From: Ustulina deusta | Lineage: Eukaryota; Ascomycota; Sordariomycetes; Xylariales; Xylariaceae | Assembly (NCBI GenBank): GCA_023159155.1 | Contig: JAJNNX010000037.1 | Location: forward strand, 248,001 to 312,000 | Length of the DNA stretch: 64,000 bases | Direction of reading: 5' to 3' | Part shown: positions 1-12,477 of the stretch, one piece after another | Layout of the letters: each line of letters starts with the position of its first letter | Position numbering within the stretch: position 1 is the first letter of the stretch | The notes under the pieces: generated by a model | What the model saw: the letters and a program-made list of their open reading frames with translations, nothing else | Databases searched by the model: none | Told to the model about the DNA's origin: nothing | Program-made: the position numbers and the translations under genes

Positions 1-1303
1 CACATTTACACCGCGCTTAGGCAAGAACGCAATTCCACGTTGGGGATCTGGTGATTTGTATTCCGACAGGAACTCGAATTTGTCGTTCTCATATTCGAAA
101 TATCGTATGTTACCATCACTAGGAGCCATCTTAGATATACCGAGTAGCATACATTCATTGAAGGAGAGACTTACCCCTTTCCAGCAAGGTAAAGACAGTT
201 ACAGCCGTCATCTTAAGGAAACAACCGAGTCAGCGTCACCCTGATTCCAGTATAGGAGAGGGAAGTGTACCCCAGAAAGGCATGCAAACGCCAGAAATAC
301 TGTCAAGCACTGTGAAGCCACCGATGGGGTTAGGATTGCCTGGTTCCCAGAGGGCAAGTTGCCGGTCGCTCATCTTGGAGAAGCCAGTTGTCGCAACTCG
401 GTTATGCTCTCCGAGCCAGACGGCTCGGCTATTCTTGGCCCCCTCATGTCCCGGGCTCTCATGAGCGGGCCTCTCTTGACGAACATCCCATACCCGGAGC
501 TTCTTGTCCCTCGATGTTGTGGCCAACATGGTTCCATCGGCATTCCAAGACAAGCTCTGCACAATATCAGGGTGTTTGAGCGTGTGTACAGCAGACCCGG
601 TGCCAATGTCCCAAAGCTTGATGGTGAGATCTCCGGAGGCAGAGGCGAGGATGTTTTCGGCGGCAGGGTTGAAGAGAACTTGGCCGACTTTTCGAGAATG
701 GCCTGTCAACTTGGCAAAGGGGGCAACGTCGGAGGGCTCTTCGGCATCGGTGAGCAGACTGAATCCCTGGGGAACCTGCCACAGCATGACTTTGGCATCG
801 TCGGAGGCGGAGGCGATCACACGGTCGTTGAAGGGGTTCCTTGAGTAAGGTTAGATACGTGCCCAGGTAGAATGATCAAGCGAGGAGATGTCGCGTGCGC
901 ACCAGTCGGTGTCGAGGACAGCCGCGGTATGGCCTCGGAACAGAGGAATGACATCGGGAATCTTCCCTCGCTCCTCGAGAGGTATAACGGCAAAGGCACC
1001 TCCCCCGCTGGCTTCCCAATTGACGGCAAGGAACTCCGGGTTGGCCTGTCGCGATGCAGCGCGTTAGCAGATGCTCAGTGCGGCTCCGCGATGCGGGAAG
1101 GACGGCGACGGGGGCCGGTTCAACCGACCTTGATCAAGTTGGTGTCCCAGGCGTTCCTGCTGATGCGCAGATTGTCATAGCAGAACTCCTTTCGCGTGGA
1201 TTTGCCGAAAACATGCCCTGGATGAGACGGTCAGACAAGCTGGTGGGATCGGACGAGGCAGCAGCGTACGGTATTTGGACGACCGAACAAAGCGACCGGC
1301 CAT
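1..1303 (-). CDS. crn1: Coronin, actin-binding WD40 protein (5' part; runs off the left edge)
   Basis: Coronin binds F-actin and Arp2/3 at cortical actin patches and regulates endocytosis and polarised growth. Six exons can be read on the minus strand: 1303-1270, 1217-1129, 1045-903, 839-271, 211-175 and 118-1. All junctions are GT-AG and all phases close, giving 330 residues before the edge. The protein opens with the coronin signature RSSKYRHVFGKS at residues 7-18. WD40 blades follow, with WD endings such as IKLWDIGTG and LRVWDVRQE and the family block GHEGAKNSRAVWLGEH. The ATG at 1303 is chosen because the signature follows within seven codons. The unique region and C-terminal coiled coil lie outside the window. 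No upstream gene lies within 1.5 kb. Identity is very secure. Confidence 0.95.
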
Positions 1304-2816
1304 GTTGAGAACGCAAGCAAGAGCTGTAAGAAGCGGCAACGGGGTTGTCGACCAAGTCGTTGGCACAGAGTTGAGGGCAGAGAGGGGCCGGTCGCGAAAA
1401 GGCGCGCAGGTGGTCTCCTGTTTGAGATCTGAAGTGAAAGGAGCCTCGCCTCAACGCTGTCATCAACCGTCTGCTGCAAAGGATCAACCAAAACGCCCAA
1501 GACCGAGCGAATGAGAAGTGGGGGTTCATGCATGCCGGCCCCTGAACCCTGCAAACATACCCACCAATTTTGGTTGCCGGGGCTACCTCTCTAGTGGGTA
1601 CACCATGCCGGCGAAAGGATATTAGCGGGGGTTTGCAGATAAGAAGCAACAAGGAGGCTTCGCCGATATCGAAACAATACCTACCTGGTAGGCACCTGTT
1701 CCGTATCATGTAGAGATCGAGCGCATCTGTTTTATGGTTTTCCGTAGAACTCTTTGTGGGCAAGCATAGTCTTGCTCCAGCCGAGCCTTACGTTGTTGCA
1801 GTGTTAGTTGTGCGTGAGTTGTTGCTCTATATATCTGACCTGCACAGCTCATGGGTCAGAGCTTTATTAGTGACGATGAGTGACACTTTAGGTACCAAGC
1901 ATATGATATCGCCCTTCTATGTAGTCATCCAGTCATGCTCAATTTTCTGCATTTTGCGTATTGATGCACTTTTTGGGCACCGCCAACAATTCCCCTCTTG
2001 TTTATGGCTGGTGCGCTAACTCCCTACCCAGCCTACAATCGACGCCCTTGCAACTTGATTATCGTTATATATCAAGACGGTGTTGATATCGACAGCTATA
2101 GACGAGTTTGAGTTCACAAATTACCATCCCTTTTATACTTAACTGTACGGTATCTTCAAAGACATCATCTTGTTTCTTACTATCTTATCGATCATTGGCT
2201 CAAGCCCTCTTATAACCGTTAAAGCCATGTCTCAGGAGCTCCAGATATGCCTAACAGCCCTAATAATTCGCCGAGAGAAAAATAAATCAAAAACTCTCGA
2301 TATCCAAGTATTTTTATCATTATGTTTTTCTAGTCGGACACCATGCTGTATTCTGCACTATGATTGCTCAAACTCTGGCTATGCGTGCCTAACCAAGTGC
2401 TAGAACTAGGTATCAAGATTAGAAACACAAGCATGAAGCAGAATGACCACATACCAATAATTATATGGCCCTTCTACTTAATCTATTAATTTAAAAGGGC
2501 ATCACATACTATAGCAAATCAGGTATGATGTGAAACGAAATACCTGGGTATTTTATTGTATCAAACACACTTACATAGACAAGATTATATACTTAGTCAG
2601 AGCGGCGTGTATGGGTGCCGGGGGGTTTCCTACTGGATTACTACAGGTCGTGAAGAAGGTATATGTACTTTTGTCATGAAGAATGAGGCTAAATTTTAAT
2701 ATACGTATCTCAACTAGCTAATTCATGAATATTTCAGCGGAGCTCGAACACCCATTTCCATACATGTCCGTCACGTACTCAAACCGCACTCAGCAAGCAG
2801 CCCGAAAAAGCCTTTC
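1304..2816. other. Intergenic: coronin promoter side and 3' flank of the SnoaL-like gene
   Basis: Several open frames cross this stretch (for example 1134-1763 on the minus strand and 1756-2019 and 2170-2403 on the plus strand), but none shows a recognisable domain or convincing protein-like composition. The sequence becomes AT-rich after 1780. I see no RNA gene or repeat here. Confidence 0.5.
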
Positions 2817-3637
2817 CTAGGATGCGGTTGTCGTCGTGTTTAATTTGTAACACTTGGCGGTTGGAATAGTTTCACCTTGATCCCACTAAAAGAATGGTTA
2901 GTGGAGTTCAAGCCAGTCCAGGAGCCAAGGCACCTACATGTTCGTGGACACAGCCATCAAGCCAGCGCCATCTATCCGTGGTCGAGTATTGTGCATACGA
3001 CATGTTGGTGCTCGCGTCAAAGCACCATGACGTATTCTGTTCGGTGCCTAGCTTACTCCCGCTGCAGAACAGCGGCCAGATGACGTTGGGGCCACTCGAG
3101 CTGTGAAACACTCGAAATCAGGTACTGCCATTTAGAGCGTGATCTACGGGCATTTCGGCAGCGAGGGAAACTCCCAGGCGTGACTCTAGCCCGAGAAACA
3201 CCATTCAGACTGCAATAATGCTCCTGAAATGACCGAGACAACATGAAGACGATTTCGGGAGTTACTCACTATCCTGGGTGATGTTGCTATTCGGTGACAT
3301 GACTGATTAGCCGCTATCCTGCCTCTTATACAAGCACGCCCCTGTTCAAAATTCTGGCTTTAGGAGAGTCGCTTACTATATAGGATGAGTCAATCAGGGA
3401 AAACATGGTCTTGGGATCGCCATCAACTACAAAAGCGCGGTAGAAGTTGTAAGCCCTCTGAGCGGTCTCCTCGACGGATATGGTGGCATTTGGCTGGCAG
3501 AGAGCTGGGGGGGCGCTCAAGTTGCACAGGTTATCTCTCTTGTAGAATGGTTCCTTGCGGAGGGAGACGTCTCTGGTTGGAGCAGCCAGGCCGATAGGGG
3601 CCAAGATGGCGGCGACGAGGGAAAACAGCAGCTGCAT
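2817..3637 (-). CDS. Small secreted SnoaL-like (NTF2-fold) protein, four exons including a 17-nt microexon
   Basis: The spliced product is 169 residues. Exons are 3637-3377, 3286-3270, 3100-2938 and 2885-2817, all with GT-AG borders and matching phases. Residues 1-20 form a signal peptide (hydrophobic core LLFSLVAAILAPIG, cleavage likely after GLAA or APT). The mature part has the block EETAQRAYNFYRAFVVDGDP, then SYIQHHPGYSSGPNVIWP across the microexon, and a C-terminal WRWLDGCVHEHWDQGE. This pattern (helix, HHPG, WRxxDGxxxEHWD) matches secreted fungal SnoaL-like/NTF2-fold proteins; those domains bind small ligands or act as cyclases or isomerases, and this protein's substrate is unknown. Met at 3637 is preferred over the in-frame Met at 3682 because a TATA box lies at 3713-3721, leaving a normal leader. 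An extracellular role is inferred. Confidence 0.8.
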
Positions 3638-3712
3638 TTTGATGGCGGCGAGCGACAAGATGCAAGATGAGCTGGGTAACATGCTCGCTGCACCATGACA
3701 TAGCCGTCAACT

Positions 3713-3721
3713 ATATATATA
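3713..3721 (-). promoter_or_regulatory. TATA box of the SnoaL-like gene
   Basis: An alternating TATATATAT run lies about 76 nt upstream of the ATG at 3637. The spacing suits transcription starting near 3685 and argues against using the earlier Met at 3682 as the start. Confidence 0.55.
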
Positions 3722-4979
3722 GACGGCCTTTCGCGACGCGGGAAAACACGGAATATTACCAATTATCATGTCATTCATTTAGCCACGTTGAATCTAATCT
3801 ACAACAATCTATTTCACACCCGAATGACACCTGAGCCGGGAACTGAGGTGGATAAACACACCAATTTAAGACTCGTCTGAGGTAACATAAGTGGTTCTAT
3901 GACCCAACAGGCCTAGCCTCGCACGGACTGCCGACCCCTTTATAAGAGGTCGGCCAGAGGCGGAGAGATTCCTCTCCTTTTCACCACTGTTTTCGGGGCT
4001 GTGCCTACGATGGGCATCGTGAAAATTTTGGTCTACCCACCCACCGTCCGTTAGATTAGTGGGTAGGGTTGGGATGGATGGAATGGATGGAAGGGTGGAT
4101 CATTGGGTTGTTTTGTATTTATTTGTTTTTAGTTTGGGCGGCTGATTAGACTGGCTTGGCCGGTATGCCTATTGCGGCTCATGCCCCCCCAATATATGCG
4201 TCCTCAAACCCTTTGTGTAGTGACTGTTGAGTGCATAGAAGAGCAACATGTTCGATTGGGAGGATGGAAAGAGGATCACTGCGGCGATGAATACCGATGC
4301 GGCATACTGTCCAACGACATCTGCGGGCGATCGGGCCATACTGCATACCGAGTTTTGTGTCGCGGATGGTTGCCCATATGATGCAGGGACGGTTCTTGAT
4401 AAGGAGCCCAGAAGTGATCGCATCCATTGTAAGTAAGCACTTCGTATAGGGACTCGAGTTGAGCATTGACGGATGACTTCAGGTCCACTCTGAAGCTTTG
4501 AGCGCTGGGATATTTGAGATTTCTGCACCTTCTGCCCAGCACAACATTCTAAGGACGAATCAAAAGCATCGGACACATGATGCATTCAGTTTCGGGCTTA
4601 TTAGAATCCTGTTTGTTTGGCATTGTATGTAGATCACGTGGGTGAAGCGACATTTTACTACCGGTACTTGCGTACCCACTATTACTTAAGTAAGCATGTA
4701 TGTATGTGGTTAGCCCCACATGCACTAGGTAGAGCCTGAGGTACCTACAGGTACGGGTAAAGTGCTACAAGGTAGGTACGTACATATCCACCCACTGCGA
4801 CTTGTTGCTGCGCGTGTCAGGACGCGACAGAAGCCTGCCGCTTTGCCTGTTTAGGCACCACTTTTCTGCCAAGCGGCGCATCGATCCCAAAGCCTGTCGG
4901 CCTTTCTTCGAGCCTTGCCGCCATCACCATACATGTTCCCCTGTCAAGAGCTGCTATCGCAACAGCAAGCAAATTCACA
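3722..4979. other. Intergenic between SnoaL-like gene and POB3
   Basis: Holds a hairpin-capable repeat (CCGACC ... GGTCGG at about 3931-3953), a GGATGGAT-rich stretch near 4071-4100, and several GGTACCTA/TAGGTA words at 4720-4790 just upstream of POB3. The open frames at 4169-4585 overlap on both strands, and none has a family signature. Confidence 0.45.
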
Positions 4980-6797
4980 ATGGCAGCCATGTGAGTATTG
5001 TCGACCATCGGCCGTACCGGACCCGGGCACTGACTTGGAACTCCCAACAGCGAGCAATTCGACAGCATCTACCTCGACCTGTCCAAGGAGTCGGGGAAGT
5101 GCCGATTCGCCGAGAACGGGCTCGGCTGGAAACCCTCGTCGGGCGGCAACACCTTCACGCTCGACCGCGGCGACATCGTCTCGGCGCAGTGGAGCCGCGC
5201 CGCCAAAGGCTTCGAAGTCAAGATCCTGAAGCGGTCCTCCGAAATCGTCCTCCTCGACGGCTTCCAGCAGGAGGACCTTGAGCGCCTGGGCAAGCTCTTC
5301 AAGCTCTGGTACAGCATCAATCTCGAGTCCAGGGAGCATGCGCTCAGAGGCTGGAACTGGGGGAAGACGGAGTTCAGCAAGGCCGAGCTCGTCTTCAATG
5401 TCCAGAACAAACCGTCCTTCGAAATCCCGTACACCGAGATATCGAACACGAACCTGGCCGGTCGTAACGAGGTCTCGGTCGAGTTCACGCCCTCAAATGA
5501 GGATGACACGGGAACCAATGGCCACCTGGGCGGTGCGAGAGGGCGGGGGAAGAAGTCGGGCGCCGGAAAGGACCAGTTGGTCGAGATGCGATTCTACATA
5601 CCTGGCACAACCACCCGCAAGGAGACCGAGGGCGAAGAAGCCGGCAGCGATGCGGAGCAGGAGGAGAAGAATGCCGCTACCTTGTTTTACGAGACACTCA
5701 TGGACAAGGCCGAGATTGGTGAGACTGCCGGCGATGCTATTGCTACTTTCCTCGAGGTCCTCCATTTGACACCACGGTACGCCTCCCCCCTGCCCTTCTA
5801 CTTGCGAACTCTGGGCTGACATTTCTCTAGTGGGCGATTCGATATCGACATGTACGAAGCGTCCTTCCGCCTCCGCGGTAAGACATACGACTATAAGATC
5901 CAATACGATGCCATCAAAAAGTTTATGGTCCTGCCTAAACCTGACGAGTTGCATTTCATGCTTTGTATCGGCCTAGACCCACCTCTCCGCCAAGGCCAGA
6001 CCAGATATCCGTTTGTCGTTATGCAAGCGAAGAAAGACGAGGAGGTCACGATTGACCTGAACCTTACCAATGAGGAGCTAAGCAAAAAGTATAACGGAAA
6101 ATTGGACGCCCATTACGAACAGCCTCTCCATCAAGTCATCACTTACATCTTCAAAGGCCTTGCCAACAAGAAGATTACGTCGCCAGCCAAGGATTTCATG
6201 ACACACCGACAACAATATGGCATCAAGTGCTCGATCAAGGCCGCCGAAGGTTTCCTGTACTGCCTCGAGAAGGCGTTCATGTTCGTGCCGAAACCCGCCA
6301 CCTACATCTCGTACGACCAGACAGCCTCCATCACATTTTCGCGCGTCAGCGGCGCCGTATCGGCGCTATCGACTTTCGACATCCAGGTTGTAATGAAGAG
6401 CGGGCCGTCGCATCAATTTAGCAACATTAACAGGGAAGACCTAAAGGCGTTGGAAGACTTCTTCAAACTTAAGGGCCTGCGCGTTAAGAATGAGGTCGAT
6501 GAGGAGGCTAACATGCTGGCGGCGGCGCTCCGCGAGGAAGCCATGGACGACTCTGAAGAGGAGGTCGTTGGCGCCGGGGCCGACCGTGGATCCGCGGACG
6601 AGGATGAAGAGTCCGTCGACGAGGATTTCAGGGCTGAGAGTGAGAGTGACGTCGCAGAGGAGTACGACTCGGCACACGAGTCGGACGGCTCTGGTAGCGA
6701 TGAGAGCGGCGTCGACGACGAAGACGAAGATATGGGTGACAATGACGAGGAAGAAGAAGCAGAGAAACCTAAAACGAAGAAGCAGAAGACGAAATAA
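4980..6797 (+). CDS. pob3: FACT histone chaperone subunit Pob3 (SSRP1 family)
   Basis: Pob3 pairs with Spt16 in the nuclear FACT complex, which loosens and reassembles nucleosomes during transcription and replication. Three exons: 4980-4990 (only 11 nt, encoding MAA plus two bases), 5051-5776 and 5831-6797. They give 567 residues, the usual size for fungal Pob3. The N-terminal dimerisation domain begins MAAIEQFDSIYLDLSKESGK. The SSRP1/PH region includes GRFDIDMYEASFRLRGKTYD around residue 247, and the Rtt106-like PH domain includes ISYDQTASITFSRVSG near residue 405. From about residue 484 the tail is very acidic, and the protein ends in a basic KTKKQKTK nuclear localisation signal. There is no HMG box, as in other fungi where Nhp6 supplies it. 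The tiny first exon would be missed by simple gene finders. It is convergent with BUD4. Confidence 0.97.
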
Positions 6798-7884
6798 AGG
6801 CCTCCAACACGATGAGAAACTCTGGTTTGTCTTCTTTTCTGGTTGGTTTGGCAGGTACTGAATACGAGATATCCAATATTCGTTCGGGATTTGCTCTCCT
6901 TTTATCTCGGGTGGTAAAATTTCGGCGTTGGGGAGTGTAGGCTAGCCCAGCTTCAGGCATTAGCTTTTTGTGCTTTTTGATCGATTCTACGTGAGCCATC
7001 CATATAAGAAATAAATGGCATGGTGGGATGGTGGCACGTTGTGGCGTTCATCAATGGGAGGGGGGGCAAGGATGAAGGCCCAACAAGCAAGATAGCCAAA
7101 CATGACGCTGGTCCGTACCTATTGCCTTGCCTTGCATATAGGAACAGAGAGATTGTAATAGAGGAATAGAACCGCCAGACGGCATGAACTAAAACACTTG
7201 GATTGATCGTCAGTTGTGACTGCAACTCCCTGTGCTTAGTTAGGACTTAGGCAACGCAAATGCAAGCAGAAGATATGCCCTTCATTCCGGCTCTCGCTGT
7301 AGTTGAAATGGCGATTACGGGCTACAAGAACGCCGAGGTTCATTCAAGCGCACCTTTCTCACCGAGGAGTTCAATCAGGTGATGCGGGGCGTAGGAACTC
7401 AAGTCACAGCAGGAAAATGAAACTTCAAGCAGTCGAGTGTACAGTAATTACAAATCCTGCAGTGGGCACAGAGGAAAACCTAGTATGAGACAAGTGAGCC
7501 GAAACATCCGTCCATCATGCAAGCACACAGCCAAACAAGCATTCTCTCCCTCCCTCGCGCCCGCCGTCCCTCCCTCCCTCGTACCCAGTCCCATCAAAAT
7601 GCATGCATCGTAAGCAGCTAGCTGCCCACGAAACCAGCCCATTCTACTCGGCCGGCAAATCATCTTCTCAAAGACGAGCCCTCACGAACCTATGGGAAAA
7701 TAAAAGACAGACAATCGACGACAGCATTGGAACGACACTTGTGTATAGTGGATTTCGGTCATGATGAGACGTATATTCCATCAGCAGTTGCATCTAGGCG
7801 TGGCGTTTCGTGTCTTCGTGTCGTATGCTGCCATAGTAAAGTCATGATCATTAATCATGAATGGAAGCGAATTAAGGCACAGCC
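6798..7884. other. Intergenic between convergent POB3 and BUD4 (3' flanks)
   Basis: Contains only the 3' flanks of the two convergent genes. A CT-rich low-complexity run (CCCTCCCT units) lies at about 7545-7580. Short open frames here have no recognisable content. Confidence 0.5.
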
Positions 7885-10800
7885 TTATAGAATCATACTT
7901 TTGGTTCGTGAGTGGATCCGTCTGCCCTCCGCACGCTTGCGTAGCGACTCCTCCCGCTTAAGGACGAGCTCGCACCACTTACGCCGGGAGTTGACGCCTA
8001 TTCCGTCGTCGTCGTCGCCACCACGGCCGATCACATCCCCGAGGACTTTCATCCAACCTTCCTTATCTTCGGGTGTGTCGGCGTAGAAGTCAATAACTTC
8101 GCCGTTGTTGAAGCGGATACGGAAGCCCTCTTCGACGAACATGTAGCCTTCTTCTTCTTCGGCAAATGCGGAGCGACGTCGCTTGCCATTGCGGCCTGTT
8201 GTTTCGGGATTCGTTAATTGCCGGCGGTCATCAATGAGACGCTTAGCATTGGATAGGTTGATAGTAGCCCGTGGTTGCCGCGTTGTCTCGTGATACGCTG
8301 TGAGTTTGGTGCCCACGAGCTTGAAATAGCGGCGACGCCAATACTAGAAGGCAAGTTAGCTTAATCAACTTATGGGCTCTAGTGTGTGTACTTACAGGAC
8401 AATCTCCTCCTTGTTGGCTAAGATGGCCCTCCCAATTGCGGCTCAGTCTCTCCTCGGCGGCCTTCAGCTCCCGGATGCACGAGTTCATGCTCTTGGGCAT
8501 ATCATCATCGGTGCTGCCCCTTGGGTGTGGTACGAAGAGAAGCTGGACCTCGAGCTTGCCGATCTTGTATGGAGCACGACGCACGATGCTGTTTGTAGGA
8601 ATACCAGACCGTTTGCTCTTGACACTGCTTGCAAATCCCGCGTCTTCCGTGGCCCATTCGTTAAAAGCAGCAATTTCTACCATGTAGGGTCGCCCGTAAC
8701 ATCGCGACTCATGCTCTTTAAGACAGACGTATGATCGTGCAAAGCTACCATCTTCCGCAGCGAGAGGAGACAGTAAGTCCCAGGCTGAGGGTGCAAGACT
8801 CAGCTTGCTAGCGGCCACCCGCTGTGCTTGGACATATGCTTCTTCCTCTGCACGGTGACGAGCCTCCATCTCCTTGCGTTTCTTGGGACTAGCGAAAACA
8901 CGTGAGAAAGTGGAGGTCTTGGGCTTCGACATCTTAACCGGTGAGGCAGGGACATGCTTGGGTTCTTTCGGTTTCTCCAACTTGACATTCAGAGTGAGCT
9001 GGAATTCCAAGTCATTTGGTACGACAAGCTCGAACTCCTGACCAATCGGCGCATTCCGAGCCAATTCAAGCCAAGCGGTTGTAACGCAGTGTACTCCATT
9101 GTCGAGGGTGAGGCTGAACCATGTCCTCTCATCTACACAAGGGTTAGTATGGTCGGGATGCAGCTGATGATTGCTGAGACTCACTTCTAGGGAGAGGTAG
9201 GTCGAGGTCCTTGACACCCATTACTTTGACAAATAGTCGGCCTCTCTCGCCGCAATCCTCAGTTGCCAGCTCGGCAGTCTCCTCCTCTGGTACTGAATGC
9301 ATTGCGGTAGCGTTGGTTTCTTGACCAGGCAACGGTGGAACTGGACCGCTAAAACCAGGCCCGTGTCGTTTTCTCAGGCTTCGTTTTTGTTTACCATTCC
9401 ATGGTTCGACTGTCCACGATTGCGGGCGTTGATGTTGCTGTTTTACGGGAGAGTTGCCAGCAGAGCGGATGCCGGTTCGGAGGTCCTCATTCTCCTTGTC
9501 ACTGGCTGTGACAAGTTTTGTGTTTTGCCGCATCAGATACCCGCGCTGTTTGCGATTTGTAATATTAGCACTTGAGGACGCCTGAAGGGAGGTGCTGCTT
9601 GGGACGGAGTGAAAAGCAGTCTTTGCGTGGTTCGCACTGGACGCTTGTCCAATATGGCTGGTACTTGCAGCTGCAAACTCATCATGCTGGGTAGTTCTTT
9701 GGAATGCAACCTTTTGTGCCTCAATAACTCTATCAAAATCACGATCAAGACTAAGGCCGAGGTCGAGATCTAATGTCAAGCTCCGGTTTTTAAAGCTTGG
9801 GTGCCGCTCAAGAAAGTCGTCACCAGTGATGCTATCGCGCTGCTCGACGTCAAAGTCCCGGGACATGCGGCTAAGGTGGCGTTCTGGGATAGGCGGTACA
9901 AGAGGCGTAGCGTCATGTGTAATCTCACGACTGACTTGCCTGCGAGCCTCACGCATTGCCTCAATGTCAGAAGGAGTTGCAGAAGGACGAGTCTTGAGCC
10001 TCGAACTGGACGCCTTGATCGTTGCCATTCGTTCAGGAATTGCAGGGGATTCAAGAGGCTCCTCGTGTTGTACATCCTCTTCTCCCTCCACCTCCTCCTC
10101 CTCATCCTCCTCTTCATCTTCCTCGAATTCTGACTCGTCATCAGAGATAGGGTGGTGTATAACCGATTCGGGTGTGCCAGGCTCATCTTCCTCTTCGGGT
10201 TCGCCCCAGCCCGAGCCGTCATATTCTGGTTTGGAGATTGGGTGTTCGGGCGTTTGTGGTCTTTGTTTTTCGTACTGCTTCTCAGGCTCATCGTGACCCT
10301 TAATATGCGTTGATTGATCAGATTCTCTCGGTTTGGGCAGCATATAAGACTGGAAACTGCGCGAGAAATCAGAGGTCCTAGTGGGATTGTTGACCTGAGG
10401 TAGGGTAGCGCTGAAATTGGTAATTTCACCTTCTATGGCGGGACTAGAAGGTCGAGGAGTATTCGTAGACTCTTCTCCCAATTGCGGGGATTGTGGATTG
10501 GACGACTCATCAGAATAACGACTCTCGGAATCATCGTCTTCTGGCTTGCCTTCGTCTGAATACACATCATCATCATCATCATCGCCAGATTGCTGATGTA
10601 GATCGTAGGCACCGTCTTTCTCATCTCCATCTTGCTGTTGCTTTATGATACTATCTTCGCCTAGCTCAGAGAAGTCTTCTAATACCGAGTCCTCAATACT
10701 AGCGATGGGTACATCGGGATCGTAAGGAGCACTTCGCGCAGGGCTAGAGTCCGGTGCTGGTGAGTCAAAGTTGCAGTCAGATTGACGATCTATTTTTTGG

Positions 10801-12477
10801 TTGCCGTTGACGCGTCGTAAGATTGACTGTCGTGATATGCTTGGCAGCTCATAGTCCATCTCCAGTGCGGAAATATCGCCTAGTGTATCGTCGGCCTCCC
10901 CGGCTTCCTCACCTACTTCCGGCTTAGTTGCCTCATGCTCAGGGGTTGTGCTGGTGATTCTATCACGAGCACCGGCCCTTCGCATGCGTCGCTCTCGCTG
11001 TTGCTCCGCAAACGTTTTGGCTGATCTATCCGCCAATTTGGGACTGGTTTCATCAGACAACATCATGAGCTTCAGGCGTTCCTCCAAAGACATATTAGAG
11101 TTACCAATATTATGCATCTCTGATTTTGTGGCCAACGCTGACGGCGGCGATGGTAGATTGCGTGGGGAACTGAGCACATGCTCCGACGTAGTGGACGGTC
11201 CATTTGGAGATGTGGAATTGATACGGGCATCGCCCATTCCAGGAAGCGGGGGTAATGGCCGATGATCACCGCTGGACGTAGAGGAATTAGTACGGCCGTG
11301 TTGCGGACGGGCGAATGCTGGTTGGGCTGGAGCTCCCTCGGGCATGGGACTGCTATCAAAGCGGGAGTCAAGATCACGACGCCAATCATCTGGACCGACA
11401 ACCGGGGTCTTATCAGTATCTTCCAGTGTGGCGTCGAAACTGTCCTCTGGCAACTCCCCGTCCTCACCGGGATAGGGCCCATAAATGTCATCGTCTTCGT
11501 CGGATTCAAAGCTGCCTTCCCGCGAGTTGGTTCCGATCGAGGAGAGATCCGGTGTTGCCATCTCGTACTCATTAATTTGGGGCGGCGCAGCATCAAATGT
11601 CACCGACTTCGCATGTCGATGAAGATATCTCCCCTCTGCCATAGCCGTTTCCTCCACGGAATTGTCAGAGAAGACATCGTCATTCTGAGAGTCATAGCTG
11701 TTCTTGAAACGGGATATTGAAAGCGAGGACTTGGTAGGAGACGGCTGATCCTTGCTCGGAGTAGGAGGCCGGTTCTGAGGTCCAGTTGGGCTGGTGATGG
11801 ATTTAGTCGGGCTGTAGAGTGGGATATTCGGCTGGCTCTCGGTGCGACCATGGCTCGAACGAAAACCAGCGTGGCCAGTGCCACCAAATGCATTTCCCTG
11901 GACCTTAGCAAGAGGACGCTCGAATGTCGGGATTCTAGTAGGATCATATTCTTGCTTCTGCTCCCGCGCGAACATGGTACTGTTCTTCACACGGGATGCC
12001 TTCTCGAGGCGCTCGATGGAAGAGCGCTTGGTCGGCGATGGAGAGCCTGACCGGCCGCCATAGAGATCATTTTCGCCGAGCCGATTGGCATTTCGACTTT
12101 GCCAAAACAGTCGCGGCGATGTAGTTGTTTCGAGAGGGGACGACTGGAATGGGGATGAGTCGATGCTCAGGGTCATCTTCTGTGTACAACGGCTGTCAGC
12201 ATGTGGAAATGCACGAGTGAATCAAACCGCCACATTGCTCCTCGGGCAGGGGGCGTACCTTGGATGGCGATGTCCAGCTTGGCGAGTTTCGTCGCTTCTC
12301 TGTCGCCGAGATCTCAGACAGCGGACGACCCAGCCCACCTTTTGTTGGGGAATGGTTTGGTGTGCTTTTGGAGATGCGCAGTGGCTCCGTAACCTGTGAC
12401 GCGTGCCCAGTTAGCAATGCACATTCCTGCGACGCTGGGATCTAAGACAAGACACCTACAGGCTGCTCCGAAGCCAT
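7885..12477 (-). CDS. bud4: Bud4-like septation/bud-site landmark protein with anillin-type region and PH domain
   Basis: Bud4 is an anillin-related scaffold that marks septation sites and organises septins at the cortex. Five exons: 12477-12460 (MASEQP), 12393-12259, 12179-9185, 9132-8396 and 8343-7885. Phases close to give 1447 residues. The N-terminal half is disordered, with many SPTK/SPSP CDK-type sites and DDDD/EEEE acidic runs (one highly acidic stretch near 10090-10130). The anillin homology region starts near the exon 3/4 junction (PRNERTWFSLTLDNG). A C-terminal PH domain starts at YWRRRYFKLVG (about residue 1296) and includes GEVIDFYADTPEDKEGW. The 18-nt first exon was chosen because MASEQP followed by PLRISKST is the usual fungal Bud4 start. 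The length fits filamentous-fungal Bud4. Confidence 0.92.

Noticed and set aside
1134..1763. 209-codon minus-strand frame upstream of coronin
   Set aside because: It crosses coronin exons 1 and 2 in another frame and its upstream part is basic, low-information sequence typical of a leader.
4169..4585. Overlapping frames on both strands, up to 138 codons
   Set aside because: They shadow each other, have no domain and lie in a spacer with low-complexity sequence.
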